Part shown: piece by piece, positions 1-5,743 of the stretch | How positions within the stretch are numbered: the first letter of the stretch is position 1 | Layout of the letters: each line of letters opens with the position of its first letter | NCBI GenBank assembly: GCA_019323135.1 | Contig: JAHWHT010000027.1 | Coordinates: 1-11,114, forward strand | Direction: 5' to 3' | DNA from: Candidatus Woesearchaeota archaeon | GTDB taxonomy: Archaea; Nanobdellota; Nanobdellia; Woesearchaeales; ARS49 | DNA: 11,114 bases | Notes under the pieces: generated by a model | Told to the model about the DNA's origin: nothing | Seen by the model: only the letters and a program-made list of their open reading frames with translations | The model's database searches: none | Program-made: the position numbers and the translations under genes

Positions 1-122
1 GTCATCAAGGCTTTTCTTTTGTTATCAAAACCTAGTAAGTGTCTGTTTCTCTCAAAAAATTCCGCTACACTCACGGATTTCTGTTTTTTTGCCAGTTCTA
101 CTGCTACTGGTTCTTTAGCCAT
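1..122 (-). CDS. top6B: DNA topoisomerase VI subunit B, N-terminal fragment (partial)
   Basis: Only the first 40 codons lie in the window; the gene runs off its left edge. The translation begins MAKEPVAVELAKKQKS and continues with an S-V-A-E-F-F-E-R-N-R-H-L-L-G-F-D pattern, then K-R-K-A-L. This is the characteristic N-terminal strap of archaeal Top6B, just before the GHKL ATPase domain. Subunit B binds and hydrolyses ATP and, with the Spo11-like subunit A, relaxes supercoils and decatenates DNA by transient double-strand breaks. The start codon overlaps the stop of the upstream KH gene by one base (TAATG), implying translational coupling. Rio1, KH protein and top6B in this order is a known archaeal arrangement. 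The ATPase motifs are outside the window, so integrity of the gene cannot be judged. Confidence 0.92.
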   Translation of the reverse strand, partial: MAKEPVAVELAKKQKSVSVAEFFERNRHLLGFDNKRKALM

Positions 123-661
123 TATCTCAAATCTCTTTTTCTTTTTTCAATCCATCTAAACACAGGCGTGTGTAAACTTCCGCTCAACAAAGATTCTATT
201 GCTCTTCTTGCAATGACAATTTCGTCAAATGGGCCTATGATTCCAATGGTTTTTCCATAGACGCAGATATTTGTCCCAGTTAGTTCCTCTAATTTTGCGC
301 GGGATTTTCCGTCTTGGCCAATCACTCGGCCTTTTAATCGTTCTGCATCTTTTTTTGTTTTTGCATAATCTTGGATACTAATTATGTCAAATCCATAATC
401 AACTTTTAATAATAATTTTGCAACATCTGGATTAAATCCTCGTGCAATCGCACGGATAATTTCTCTTGTTGTATAGACACTTAGTGCGTCTTTGCCAGAT
501 ATTACAACATCGCCTTCTTTTGAATCTACATTAATACTGACTTTAAGTGTGTTTTCTATCTGTCTTTTTATTTCTCCTTTCGTACCTATTAACACTGCAA
601 CTCTTTCTCGGGGTATTTTTAGAGTGTATTCAAACTCCTCTGTTTCAGTTTTTTTAGGCAT
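122..661 (-). CDS. KH-domain RNA-binding protein, archaeal Dim2/Pno1 (KRR1-like) family
   Basis: The 179-residue protein carries two KH modules. The first has the GxxG loop GTKG at residues 26-29, and the second has GQDG at 115-118 in a GRVIGQDGKSR context. The C-terminus (ESLLSGSLHTPVFRWIEKRKR) matches the family's end pattern. Eukaryotic Dim2/Pno1 binds the 3' end of pre-18S rRNA and works with the endonuclease Nob1 and Rio kinases during 40S maturation. The archaeal protein is inferred to act in small-subunit maturation in the cytoplasm. It follows the rio1 gene and overlaps top6B by one base. A TATA-like minus-strand run (TTTAAAAAA, about 684-692) lies about 28 nt before the ATG, and no Shine-Dalgarno is visible. 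A leaderless transcript of its own is therefore likely, in addition to any read-through from rio1. Confidence 0.9.
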   Translation of the reverse strand: MPKKTETEEFEYTLKIPRERVAVLIGTKGEIKRQIENTLKVSINVDSKEGDVVISGKDALSVYTTREIIRAIARGFNPDVAKLLLKVDYGFDIISIQDYAKTKKDAERLKGRVIGQDGKSRAKLEELTGTNICVYGKTIGIIGPFDEIVIARRAIESLLSGSLHTPVFRWIEKRKRDLR

Positions 662-683
662 GTTTGTAAAGAAAATGCGCCAG

Positions 684-692
684 TTTTTTAAA
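684..692 (-). promoter_or_regulatory. TATA box for the KH/top6B unit
   Basis: On the minus strand the run TTTAAAAAA is centred about 28 nt upstream of the ATG at 661. That is the usual archaeal distance from TATA to transcription start when the transcript begins at the start codon. No Shine-Dalgarno sequence precedes the ATG, which fits leaderless initiation. The call rests on spacing and composition only. Confidence 0.5.
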
Positions 693-702
693 TGTGATGG
701 TT

Positions 703-750
703 ACTTGGCTTTTGCATTCTCAAATTAGTGCAATTATGCAATAGCCAAGT
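703..750. repeat. Inverted repeat / hairpin A in the rio1-KH gap
   Basis: The 15-nt arm ACTTGGCTTTTGCAT (703-717) and the arm ATGCAATAGCCAAGT (736-750) are inverted complements with one mismatch, separated by 18 nt. It can form a long hairpin on either strand. It ends one base before a second inverted repeat. There is no T-run right after it, so a simple intrinsic terminator is not obvious. It may be part of the 3' end of the rio1 transcript or a binding site upstream of the KH promoter. Confidence 0.75.
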
Positions 751-751
751 T

Positions 752-790
752 CATAAACTTTGCCTAATGTATACATCGCAAAAGTTTATG
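752..790. repeat. Inverted repeat / hairpin B immediately after rio1
   Basis: CATAAACTTT (752-761) and AAAGTTTATG (781-790) are perfect 10-nt inverted arms. The 19-nt interior contains the perfect palindrome ATGTATACAT (767-776). The element abuts the rio1 stop codon, so on the minus strand it would form a hairpin directly after the coding region, possibly stabilising or ending the rio1 message. It sits back-to-back with hairpin A. Confidence 0.75.
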
Positions 791-1492
791 TTAACGCATT
801 ATTTTTTTCATTATGTCTTCACTTTTCGCCTTTACACCTGTTTTCTTAAAAAAATTACATAGGTTCTTTATATCTCTTTCTAAATAATCCATTGCATTTG
901 GATCTTCGAGTGGTGTGGCTTGAGACATGTCGATAAATACTGGTTTTTCTTTATAATTTAAGATATTGAAATGACTTAAGTCTGCGTGCACTAATCCTGC
1001 TTTGTATAGCTTGCGGACTCCTGCAATAGTCTCTTTAAAGAACTTTTCAGGGTTTTTTGGTATTGCATCTTTTATTTTGGGTGCAGGTTCTTCATCTCCG
1101 ATAAATTCCATAACTAACAAGTTATGCACACAGTTTATTGGTGTTGGTACTCTTATTCCTGCATCTCTTGCTTTCAAAAGATTTCTATACTCTCTCTGCG
1201 CCCATGCAAATATTGTTTTTCTTCTCTGTTTTCTCACATTCGGAAATCTAGGGTCATACTTGATGTAATCATACATTCTATTGAAATCACAGGTTTGCAA
1301 GCGATATATCTTCAAAATAACTCGTTTCTTGCCTTTTAACGCAGTAAAGATATTTGCTTCTTTTCCTATGAATATTGGGCTCTCTAGACCATCAAAATAC
1401 CCTTGAGATATTAGCTTGAATATGTTTCTTTCAGTAAAAGCATCAAATACATTATGCAGGGTTTTGAACTTTTCTCTAGTTATTTTAGGCAT
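791..1492 (-). CDS. rio1: RIO1-type serine/threonine protein kinase
   Basis: RIO1 is an atypical kinase/ATPase needed for small ribosomal subunit maturation. From the chosen ATG the protein has 233 residues. It shows the RIO nucleotide loop IGKEANIF (42-49), the ATP-contacting lysine in VILKIYR (K61), the D-P-R-F segment with A-W-A-Q-R-E-Y (96-102), the catalytic loop HADLSHFN (H169, D171, N176) and the metal-binding IDMSQ (D188). All key residues are present, so it should be active. The frame stays open upstream to a TTG at 1690, but those 66 extra residues do not resemble RIO1. A strong TATA box (GAATATATAG, 1515-1524) lies about 28 nt before this ATG, supporting a leaderless start at 1492. 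It heads the rio1-KH-top6B group and diverges from dnaG. Confidence 0.92.
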   Translation of the reverse strand: MPKITREKFKTLHNVFDAFTERNIFKLISQGYFDGLESPIFIGKEANIFTALKGKKRVILKIYRLQTCDFNRMYDYIKYDPRFPNVRKQRRKTIFAWAQREYRNLLKARDAGIRVPTPINCVHNLLVMEFIGDEEPAPKIKDAIPKNPEKFFKETIAGVRKLYKAGLVHADLSHFNILNYKEKPVFIDMSQATPLEDPNAMDYLERDIKNLCNFFKKTGVKAKSEDIMKKIMR

Positions 1493-1514
1493 TATCTGCA
1501 GATTAATCTGTAAA

Positions 1515-1524
1515 CTATATATTC
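1515..1524 (-). promoter_or_regulatory. TATA box for rio1
   Basis: The minus-strand sequence GAATATATAG is centred about 28 nt before the ATG at 1492, the expected distance for a leaderless archaeal transcript. It is the main reason for choosing 1492 over the more upstream in-frame TTG at 1690. If the long form were used, this box would lie inside the coding region. Confidence 0.6.
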
Positions 1525-1606
1525 TTTTGGGTAAAAACAGCGCCCAATTTGCCCTTAAACCCTCTAATCGCTCGATATTTGGGGCTACAAGCCTTAAACC
1601 ACAAGC

Positions 1607-1614
1607 TTTATATA
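1607..1614 (+). promoter_or_regulatory. TATA box ahead of the structured element at 1636
   Basis: TTTATATA on the plus strand is centred about 26 nt before position 1636, where the outer stem of the predicted RNA begins. No plus-strand protein start lies near 1636, so the box appears to belong either to a non-coding RNA or to a long dnaG leader. The sequence is close to symmetric, so a minus-strand role is also possible. Confidence 0.45.
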
Positions 1615-1635
1615 GTTCTACGTCATAGTAAATTA

Positions 1636-1730
1636 TAGGCTGTTTAATGCCCGTCACGAGAGTACCCACGGGAGCTAACGGTAAATCCAAGCAATGAGCT
1701 TGGGGGTTAGTGCTTCGGGCTACAGGCCTA
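1636..1730 (+). ncRNA. Putative structured non-coding RNA (family not recognised)
   Basis: Nested complementary segments define about 95 nt. TAGGCTGT (1636-1643) pairs with ACAGGCCTA (1722-1730, one bulged G), GCCCG (1649-1653) with CGGGC (1716-1720), CTAAC (1675-1679) with GTTAG (1706-1710), and CCAAGC (1687-1692) with GCTTGG (1698-1703) around an AATGA loop. CCCGT (1650-1654) can instead pair locally with ACGGG (1668-1672), so two exclusive folds are possible. A TATA box sits at the right distance for transcription from about 1636. An ACA triplet follows the GCCCG/CGGGC stem by one base, as in H/ACA guides, but no kink-turn or balanced guide pocket is evident. It does not match tRNA, 5S, RNase P RNA or a riboswitch I know. 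It could be a free RNA or the 5' leader of dnaG. The stems exist on both strands, so the strand is inferred. Confidence 0.4.
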
Positions 1731-1756
1731 ATTATATTTACGAAAATAAATCAATA

Positions 1757-1878
1757 GAACAAGTTCAATATCATTCGTTGTTCACCCATTCACGTGAAAA
1801 TGAAATCAATATCATTCAATTTCAATATCCGTTAATATTATTTAATTAGTTTAGGATGTTTTACAGTTGAACTTGTTC
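1757..1878. promoter_or_regulatory. Palindrome and direct-repeat cluster upstream of dnaG
   Basis: GAACAAGTTC (1757-1766) and GAACTTGTTC (1869-1878) are exact inverted copies, and each is nearly self-complementary (GAAC-WW-GTTC). Between them are two copies of the 12-mer TCAATATCATTC (1765-1776 and 1806-1817), a partial third copy near 1822, and the perfect palindrome TTCACGTGAA (1789-1798). The downstream GAACTTGTTC falls near the predicted dnaG transcription start (about 1868), where a repressor site would act. No regulator is identified. Confidence 0.5.
1837..1847 (+). promoter_or_regulatory. TATA-like element for dnaG
   Basis: The A/T-rich stretch TTATTTAATTA is about 26 nt before position 1868, giving a predicted leader of about 30 nt that includes the dnaG Shine-Dalgarno site. 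The region is AT-rich overall, so the exact box is uncertain. Confidence 0.4.
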
Positions 1879-1885
1879 TTAAAAC

Positions 1886-1892
1886 GGAGGGG
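1886..1892 (+). promoter_or_regulatory. Shine-Dalgarno site of dnaG
   Basis: GGAGGGG lies 6 nt before the ATG at 1899. It is one of the strongest ribosome binding sites in the window and fixes the dnaG start. It contrasts with several neighbours that have none. Confidence 0.8.
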
Positions 1893-1898
1893 TTAAAA

Positions 1899-3188
1899 AT
1901 GGCTAAAATAAGCCCAGTATCATCTAAATATATCATTAATGCAACTATCGAAATTGAAGGCGTCGTTGACAGACCAGACGTGATTGGTGCGATTTTCGGC
2001 CAGACAGAAGGTTTACTAGGCGCAGATTTAGAACTTAGAGAACTTCAACGTTCTGGAAGAATTGGCAGAATTGAAGTCAATGTAGATACTAGATCTGGTA
2101 AGACTCAAGGGTCAATTATCATTCCTAGTTCTTTAGATAAAGCTGAAACATCCATTGTAGCAGCAGCACTAGAGGTTATTCAAAGAATAGGCCCATGTAA
2201 TGCTAAGATTAAGGTCAAAGAGATCGAGGATGTAAGAATCAGCAAGCGTAACTTTGTTGTTGAGAGAGCTAAAGCTTTGCTTAAGAATCTTATGGATCAA
2301 CAGATGCCAGATTCTCAAGAACTTGCAGATGAGGTTGCTCACTCTGTAAGGATTATGGAGATTCAAGAGTATGGCAGAGAACGTCTTCCTGCAGGCCCTA
2401 TGATTGAAGATAGTGATGAAATCATATTGGTTGAAGGTAGAGCCGATGTTCTTAATTTGCTTAAGCATGGTTTCAAAAACGCTATTGCAATGAATGGAAC
2501 TAGCTGTCCTCAAACTATCATTGATTTAAGCAGGAAAAAAGAAGTCCTTGCTTTTGTTGATGGCGACAGAGGCGGTAATCTGATAATCAAAGAACTGATT
2601 AATGTCGGTGAGATTGATTTTGTGACAAAGGCACCCGATGGAAAAGAAGTAGAAGAATTAACAAAGAAAGAATTGCATAAAGCTCTGCGTTCAAAGATTA
2701 CTATTGAACAAGCAAAGCATGAGCTTGCAAGCAGAGATACTTCTGAGTCAATTAAACGGCCAAACTTCCGGAGAACTGCACCGCACTCTTCTGCAAGACC
2801 GCAAAGCACTCAGCGAAGACCTATTCATAACATGAGTCGGCCTGCCGCAACAAGACCGCAGTCTAGGCCTCCAGTCAAAGCAGCAGCAATTAGCTTGAAT
2901 GGTGAAGAAAAAACCAAATTCAAGACTATGCTCGAGAACTTGATTGGCACAAAAGGAGCATACATCTTAGACAATCAATTACATGTTCTTGGAAAAGTTC
3001 CATTTACAGAGCTTGCAACAACTCTAAAAAGCCTGAACACAGGTATTTATGCAGTTGTATTTGACGGTTCTGCAGATAAAACAATCGTAGATGTTGCTTC
3101 CCGTGCAGGAGTTAAGCATGTTGTTGCCATGGGCAGTGCAGTGACTGGCGCAAGAGGTATTAACATAGTTACAATTAAGAATCTTTAA
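1899..3188 (+). CDS. dnaG: Archaeal DnaG-like primase (Toprim protein, exosome-associated)
   Basis: This 429-residue protein is of usual length for archaeal DnaG. The N-terminal domain (1-165) is typical, with the IGAIFGQTEGLLG segment at 29-41. The Toprim fold (about 171-260) shows the catalytic glutamate in LVEGRADV (E179) and the metal-binding pair in DGDRGG (D221, D223), so the active site is intact. An Arg/Pro/Gln/Ser-rich linker (about 277-328) leads to a conserved C-terminal domain (about 333-429). The family has primer-synthesising activity in some archaea and is also a stable subunit of the RNA exosome, binding Csl4 and promoting poly(A)-rich RNA degradation. Which role dominates here cannot be read from sequence. 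It diverges from rio1 and precedes a HerA-like ATPase. A T-rich tail (3187-3210) follows the stop. Confidence 0.95.
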   Translation: MAKISPVSSKYIINATIEIEGVVDRPDVIGAIFGQTEGLLGADLELRELQRSGRIGRIEVNVDTRSGKTQGSIIIPSSLDKAETSIVAAALEVIQRIGPCNAKIKVKEIEDVRISKRNFVVERAKALLKNLMDQQMPDSQELADEVAHSVRIMEIQEYGRERLPAGPMIEDSDEIILVEGRADVLNLLKHGFKNAIAMNGTSCPQTIIDLSRKKEVLAFVDGDRGGNLIIKELINVGEIDFVTKAPDGKEVEELTKKELHKALRSKITIEQAKHELASRDTSESIKRPNFRRTAPHSSARPQSTQRRPIHNMSRPAATRPQSRPPVKAAAISLNGEEKTKFKTMLENLIGTKGAYILDNQLHVLGKVPFTELATTLKSLNTGIYAVVFDGSADKTIVDVASRAGVKHVVAMGSAVTGARGINIVTIKNL

Positions 3189-3210
3189 ATTTTTTATTTT
3201 TTCTTTTCTT
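3187..3210 (+). terminator. T-rich transcription terminator after dnaG
   Basis: Directly after the dnaG stop there is a run made almost only of T, with oligo-T blocks of 6, 6, 4 and 2. Archaeal RNA polymerase terminates at such tracts without needing a hairpin. It lies before the separate promoter of the next gene. Confidence 0.6.
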
Positions 3211-3230
3211 AGCACATTATAGGAATATTT

Positions 3231-3238
3231 TTTATATC
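3231..3238 (+). promoter_or_regulatory. TATA box for the HerA-like gene
   Basis: TTTATATC is centred about 26 nt before 3260. This predicts a very short leader that includes the GAGGT ribosome binding site (3263-3267), 5 nt from the ATG at 3273. The gene is thus probably transcribed separately from dnaG despite the 84-nt spacing. Confidence 0.5.
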
Positions 3239-3272
3239 AGTTCTGTATTTATTTATCAAAAAGAGGTAATAT

Positions 3273-4613
3273 ATGGTTTATGAAATAGTCCTAGGCAGAG
3301 AAGAGAAAGACAAAGAAAAATGGGGTAGTGAAGGTGCTATTCTATTAGGCAAGCAATATGTCAAGATGGGTCAAGTCACAACTTTATCTCAGCCAATTTT
3401 TCTTGATGCAAATAAAGCACACGTTGTTTTTGTGTGCGGTAAAAGAGGTTCTGGTAAATCTTATTGCTTGGGAGTCATTGCAGAAGGCATTGCAACTATG
3501 GAAGAAAAGTTTAGAGAAAAGCTATCTGTTTTAATGCTGGACACAATGGGAATTTACTGGACCATGAAATACCCTAATCACCAGGACGAATTATTACTAA
3601 AAGAGTGGGGCATGGAAGGTAGTGCAATTGAAAACGTGCGAATCTTCACGCCAGTTGGACATTTTCAAAAATATAAAGATAAAGGTATCCCTACTGATTT
3701 TCCTTTCGCAATTAATCCAACAGAACTTGCTCCAGAAAATTGGAATCTTACTTTTGATATTAATGCAAATGATCCTTTAGCAGTATTCATTGAAAGAACT
3801 ATTCTTATTTTGAAAAAAGATAAAGATGTTTTTGATATTGATGACATTATTGCAGCTCTAGACACTGATGAAAGAGAAGATCCTAAGATAAAAAATGCTG
3901 CAATCAATCGTTTCAAAGCAGTTAAAGAGTGGGGTATTTTCTCAAAAGATGCCACCCCTATGAAAGATTTAGCAAAAGCAGGAACTATTAATATTCTAGA
4001 TCTCAGTGCATATGCAGTCATGCCTGGCGGCTGGAAAATAAAACATCTGGTTATGGGCATTGTCTGTGAAAAATTGTTCATCGAAAGAATGATTGTAAGA
4101 AAAGGAGAAGAATTTGCATCAATCCATTCTGCCGTGCACTATATTGTTTCTGAAGAATCTCAAGAAGCAAAACTCATGAGCGAAAAAATGCCTATTGTCT
4201 GGATTATGATTGATGAGGCTCATGAATTTCTTCCTAGGGAAGGTAAGACTGCAGCAAGCAATGCATTAATCACTTTATTAAGAGAGGGCAGACAGCCAGG
4301 TATTGCTTTAGTTCTTGCTACGCAGCAGCCTGGCAAGATTCACACAGATGCTATGACTCAATCAGACGTGCTTCTTTCTCACAGGCTCACTGCTAAAGTA
4401 GATACAGATGCTCTTGGTGCATTACTGCAAAGCTACCTAAGAAAAGGATTAGATCAAGCTCTAGCAGATCTCCCAAAAGTAGCCGGCGCATGTCTTGCTG
4501 TTGACGATGTTAATGAGCGCATGTATCCTATGAGAATTAGGCCTAGATTTAGCTGGCATGGTGGCAGTGCTCCTAAAATAATAAAAGAAAAGAAAAAGTT
4601 ATTTGATTTCTAG
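3273..4613 (+). CDS. HerA-like (FtsK/HerA superfamily, DUF87-type) P-loop ATPase
   Basis: The 446-residue protein begins with a short beta-rich region. A Walker A follows in CGKRGSGKS (G56 to S63) and a Walker B in WIMIDEAHEF (D314, E315), then L-R-E-G-R-Q and LATQQPGKI, all typical of HerA-type ATPases. The C-terminal part (SHRLTAKVDTDALGALLQ and the MRIRPR end) also fits archaeal HerA relatives. HerA forms hexameric rings that translocate DNA and, with the nuclease NurA and Mre11-Rad50, resect double-strand ends. No NurA is adjacent, so this could be a HerA paralogue or a partner of a distant nuclease. A GAGGT Shine-Dalgarno supports the start. The stop codon overlaps that of the convergent lipoprotein gene by four bases (CTAG). 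Confidence 0.85.
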   Translation: MVYEIVLGREEKDKEKWGSEGAILLGKQYVKMGQVTTLSQPIFLDANKAHVVFVCGKRGSGKSYCLGVIAEGIATMEEKFREKLSVLMLDTMGIYWTMKYPNHQDELLLKEWGMEGSAIENVRIFTPVGHFQKYKDKGIPTDFPFAINPTELAPENWNLTFDINANDPLAVFIERTILILKKDKDVFDIDDIIAALDTDEREDPKIKNAAINRFKAVKEWGIFSKDATPMKDLAKAGTINILDLSAYAVMPGGWKIKHLVMGIVCEKLFIERMIVRKGEEFASIHSAVHYIVSEESQEAKLMSEKMPIVWIMIDEAHEFLPREGKTAASNALITLLREGRQPGIALVLATQQPGKIHTDAMTQSDVLLSHRLTAKVDTDALGALLQSYLRKGLDQALADLPKVAGACLAVDDVNERMYPMRIRPRFSWHGGSAPKIIKEKKKLFDF

Positions 4614-5455
4614 TGTGTTTGGTTTATCCGTGCCACTTCTATTGGCGGTGGAACCATTTCTTCTTCTTTTAACGTATTAAACTGTACGTTTGTGAATTGG
4701 AATAGTTCTTCGTCTTCATTTGGATAAATTGTTTTTATCTGTAATGGTACGCCATATGATTTATCTAGCCACATTTCTACCATTGTATCTTTTTTAGGAT
4801 ACTCTATCTTCAATACACTTCTTTTATCAACTACTTCTTCACCAATTACTGTTGGCGTTGTTATGTCTTGCAACCATTCGTATGGTAATTTTCTTCTGTA
4901 GTCATCATAGTTAGCATCCAATACTTTGTTCATATTGTCTGTGTTACCGCTTATACATCTTTTTCTGTTTTCACATCTTGCTGTTGCGGTTTTTTCTACA
5001 ATATTCAAGTAGACTGTATCAAAGTATCCTTCAGTTACATAGATATTGTCTTCGTAAAGTTTGACTTTTATTTTGTCTCCTTTTACATAATATGTATCTA
5101 AGAATCTTCCGTCATTTTCAGGACCGCCGTACAAGTACCCCATGCTCACTAATTTACTGTCTGCTTTGTCCACAATTTCTTTAACTTGTTCAGGAATTTT
5201 TGTTGGCGCTGTTTTTGTTTCTGTTTTTTCAGCAGGTTTTGTCTCAGTTGTTTCTTCTTTGGTCTCTGTTGTTTTTGGCTTAGTTTCTACTACTTTTTCC
5301 TCTACTGTTTGTTTTTCTGAAGTAGGTTCTTTCACCGCAGTAGTGTCTTTAACTTCTTCTGTTGTTTTTTCTGCATCTGCTCTGTCTGCTGGTGCACATG
5401 CAACTACTAGCATTAGCAAAAAAGATGCTGCTATTAGCAAATATATTTTTTTCAT
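4610..5455 (-). CDS. Secreted lipoprotein with LolA-like C-terminal domain
   Basis: Residues 1-19 are a signal peptide (MKKIYLLIAA then a hydrophobic core) ending in a lipobox-like LVVAC, so C20 is the probable lipidated cysteine. A Thr/Glu/Lys-rich low-complexity linker (about 24-86) would hold the domain away from the membrane and may be glycosylated. The domain at about 88-281 is beta-rich. MVEMWLDKSYGVPLQIKT (225-242) followed by FQFTNVQFN and a PPP segment resembles the second half of LolA-fold proteins (lipoprotein/lipid carriers and related surface proteins). Two cysteines (C161, C167) could form a disulfide outside the cell. A strong GGGGGGAG ribosome site (5460-5467) fixes the start. 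It lies 20 nt after a membrane microprotein gene, an apparent operon. The LolA similarity is by pattern; substrate is unknown. Confidence 0.75.
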   Translation of the reverse strand: MKKIYLLIAASFLLMLVVACAPADRADAEKTTEEVKDTTAVKEPTSEKQTVEEKVVETKPKTTETKEETTETKPAEKTETKTAPTKIPEQVKEIVDKADSKLVSMGYLYGGPENDGRFLDTYYVKGDKIKVKLYEDNIYVTEGYFDTVYLNIVEKTATARCENRKRCISGNTDNMNKVLDANYDDYRRKLPYEWLQDITTPTVIGEEVVDKRSVLKIEYPKKDTMVEMWLDKSYGVPLQIKTIYPNEDEELFQFTNVQFNTLKEEEMVPPPIEVARINQTH

Positions 5456-5459
5456 TTTT

Positions 5460-5467
5460 CTCCCCCC
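5460..5467 (-). promoter_or_regulatory. Shine-Dalgarno site of the lipoprotein gene
   Basis: The minus strand reads GGGGGGAG 4 nt before the ATG at 5455. It occupies most of the 20-nt gap after the membrane microprotein stop and indicates efficient reinitiation within an operon. Confidence 0.7.
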
Positions 5468-5475
5468 GTATATCC

Positions 5476-5682
5476 TTACTTATTTCTTCTTGTATAAAGC
5501 GGCAGTATTGGTTTGGCTTTTGCCATTGACACTAATGCTGCAATTATCATTAAAAGGAACAATAAGCTAAATGTAAATCCCCAGGTAGGGTTTTTTCCAT
5601 ATATGTATAATGCTGATATAATTAATCCTATTATACCAACTAGCATAAAAGATGAATTTAGTGGTGCTGCTTTAAAAACCAT
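5476..5682 (-). CDS. Small membrane protein with two predicted transmembrane helices
   Basis: The 68-residue protein has two hydrophobic segments (about 12-29 and 35-53) joined by a short turn containing YGKNPTWG. It ends with a basic tail (PLYTRRNK), suggesting a hairpin with both ends in the cytoplasm. No domain is recognised. It is preceded by an AGAGGT-type ribosome site (5688-5695) and a TATA-like GAATAAATAC (5721-5730), and followed 20 nt later by the lipoprotein gene. The pair is likely co-transcribed and may act together at the membrane, which is inference from position. The good ribosome site and clean hydrophobic pattern argue that it is real despite its size. Confidence 0.7.
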   Translation of the reverse strand: MVFKAAPLNSSFMLVGIIGLIISALYIYGKNPTWGFTFSLLFLLMIIAALVSMAKAKPILPLYTRRNK

Positions 5683-5687
5683 TTTTA

Positions 5688-5730
5688 TTACCTCTTGTTT
5701 AGGGATATTATTACAGATTAGTATTTATTC
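5688..5730 (-). promoter_or_regulatory. Promoter and ribosome site of the microprotein-lipoprotein operon
   Basis: On the minus strand a TATA-like GAATAAATAC (5721-5730) is about 26 nt before a predicted start near 5699. It is followed by AGAGGTAAT (5688-5695) just ahead of the ATG at 5682. The spacing suits a short-leader transcript with Shine-Dalgarno initiation. Confidence 0.45.
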
Positions 5731-5743
5731 TTTTCTATTTCTT

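Noticed and set aside
1636..1730. A tRNA or intron-containing tRNA
   Set aside because: There is no T-loop consensus, no proper D-arm and no CCA-proximal acceptor stem of seven pairs.
1757..1830. A CRISPR-like array from the repeated TCAATATCATTC 12-mers
   Set aside because: Only two exact copies plus one partial copy, too short and irregularly spaced, and no cas genes nearby.
5142..5570. 142-residue plus-strand open frame rich in Ser/Val
   Set aside because: It is antisense to the low-complexity Thr/Glu/Lys linker of the lipoprotein, which explains both its openness and its composition.
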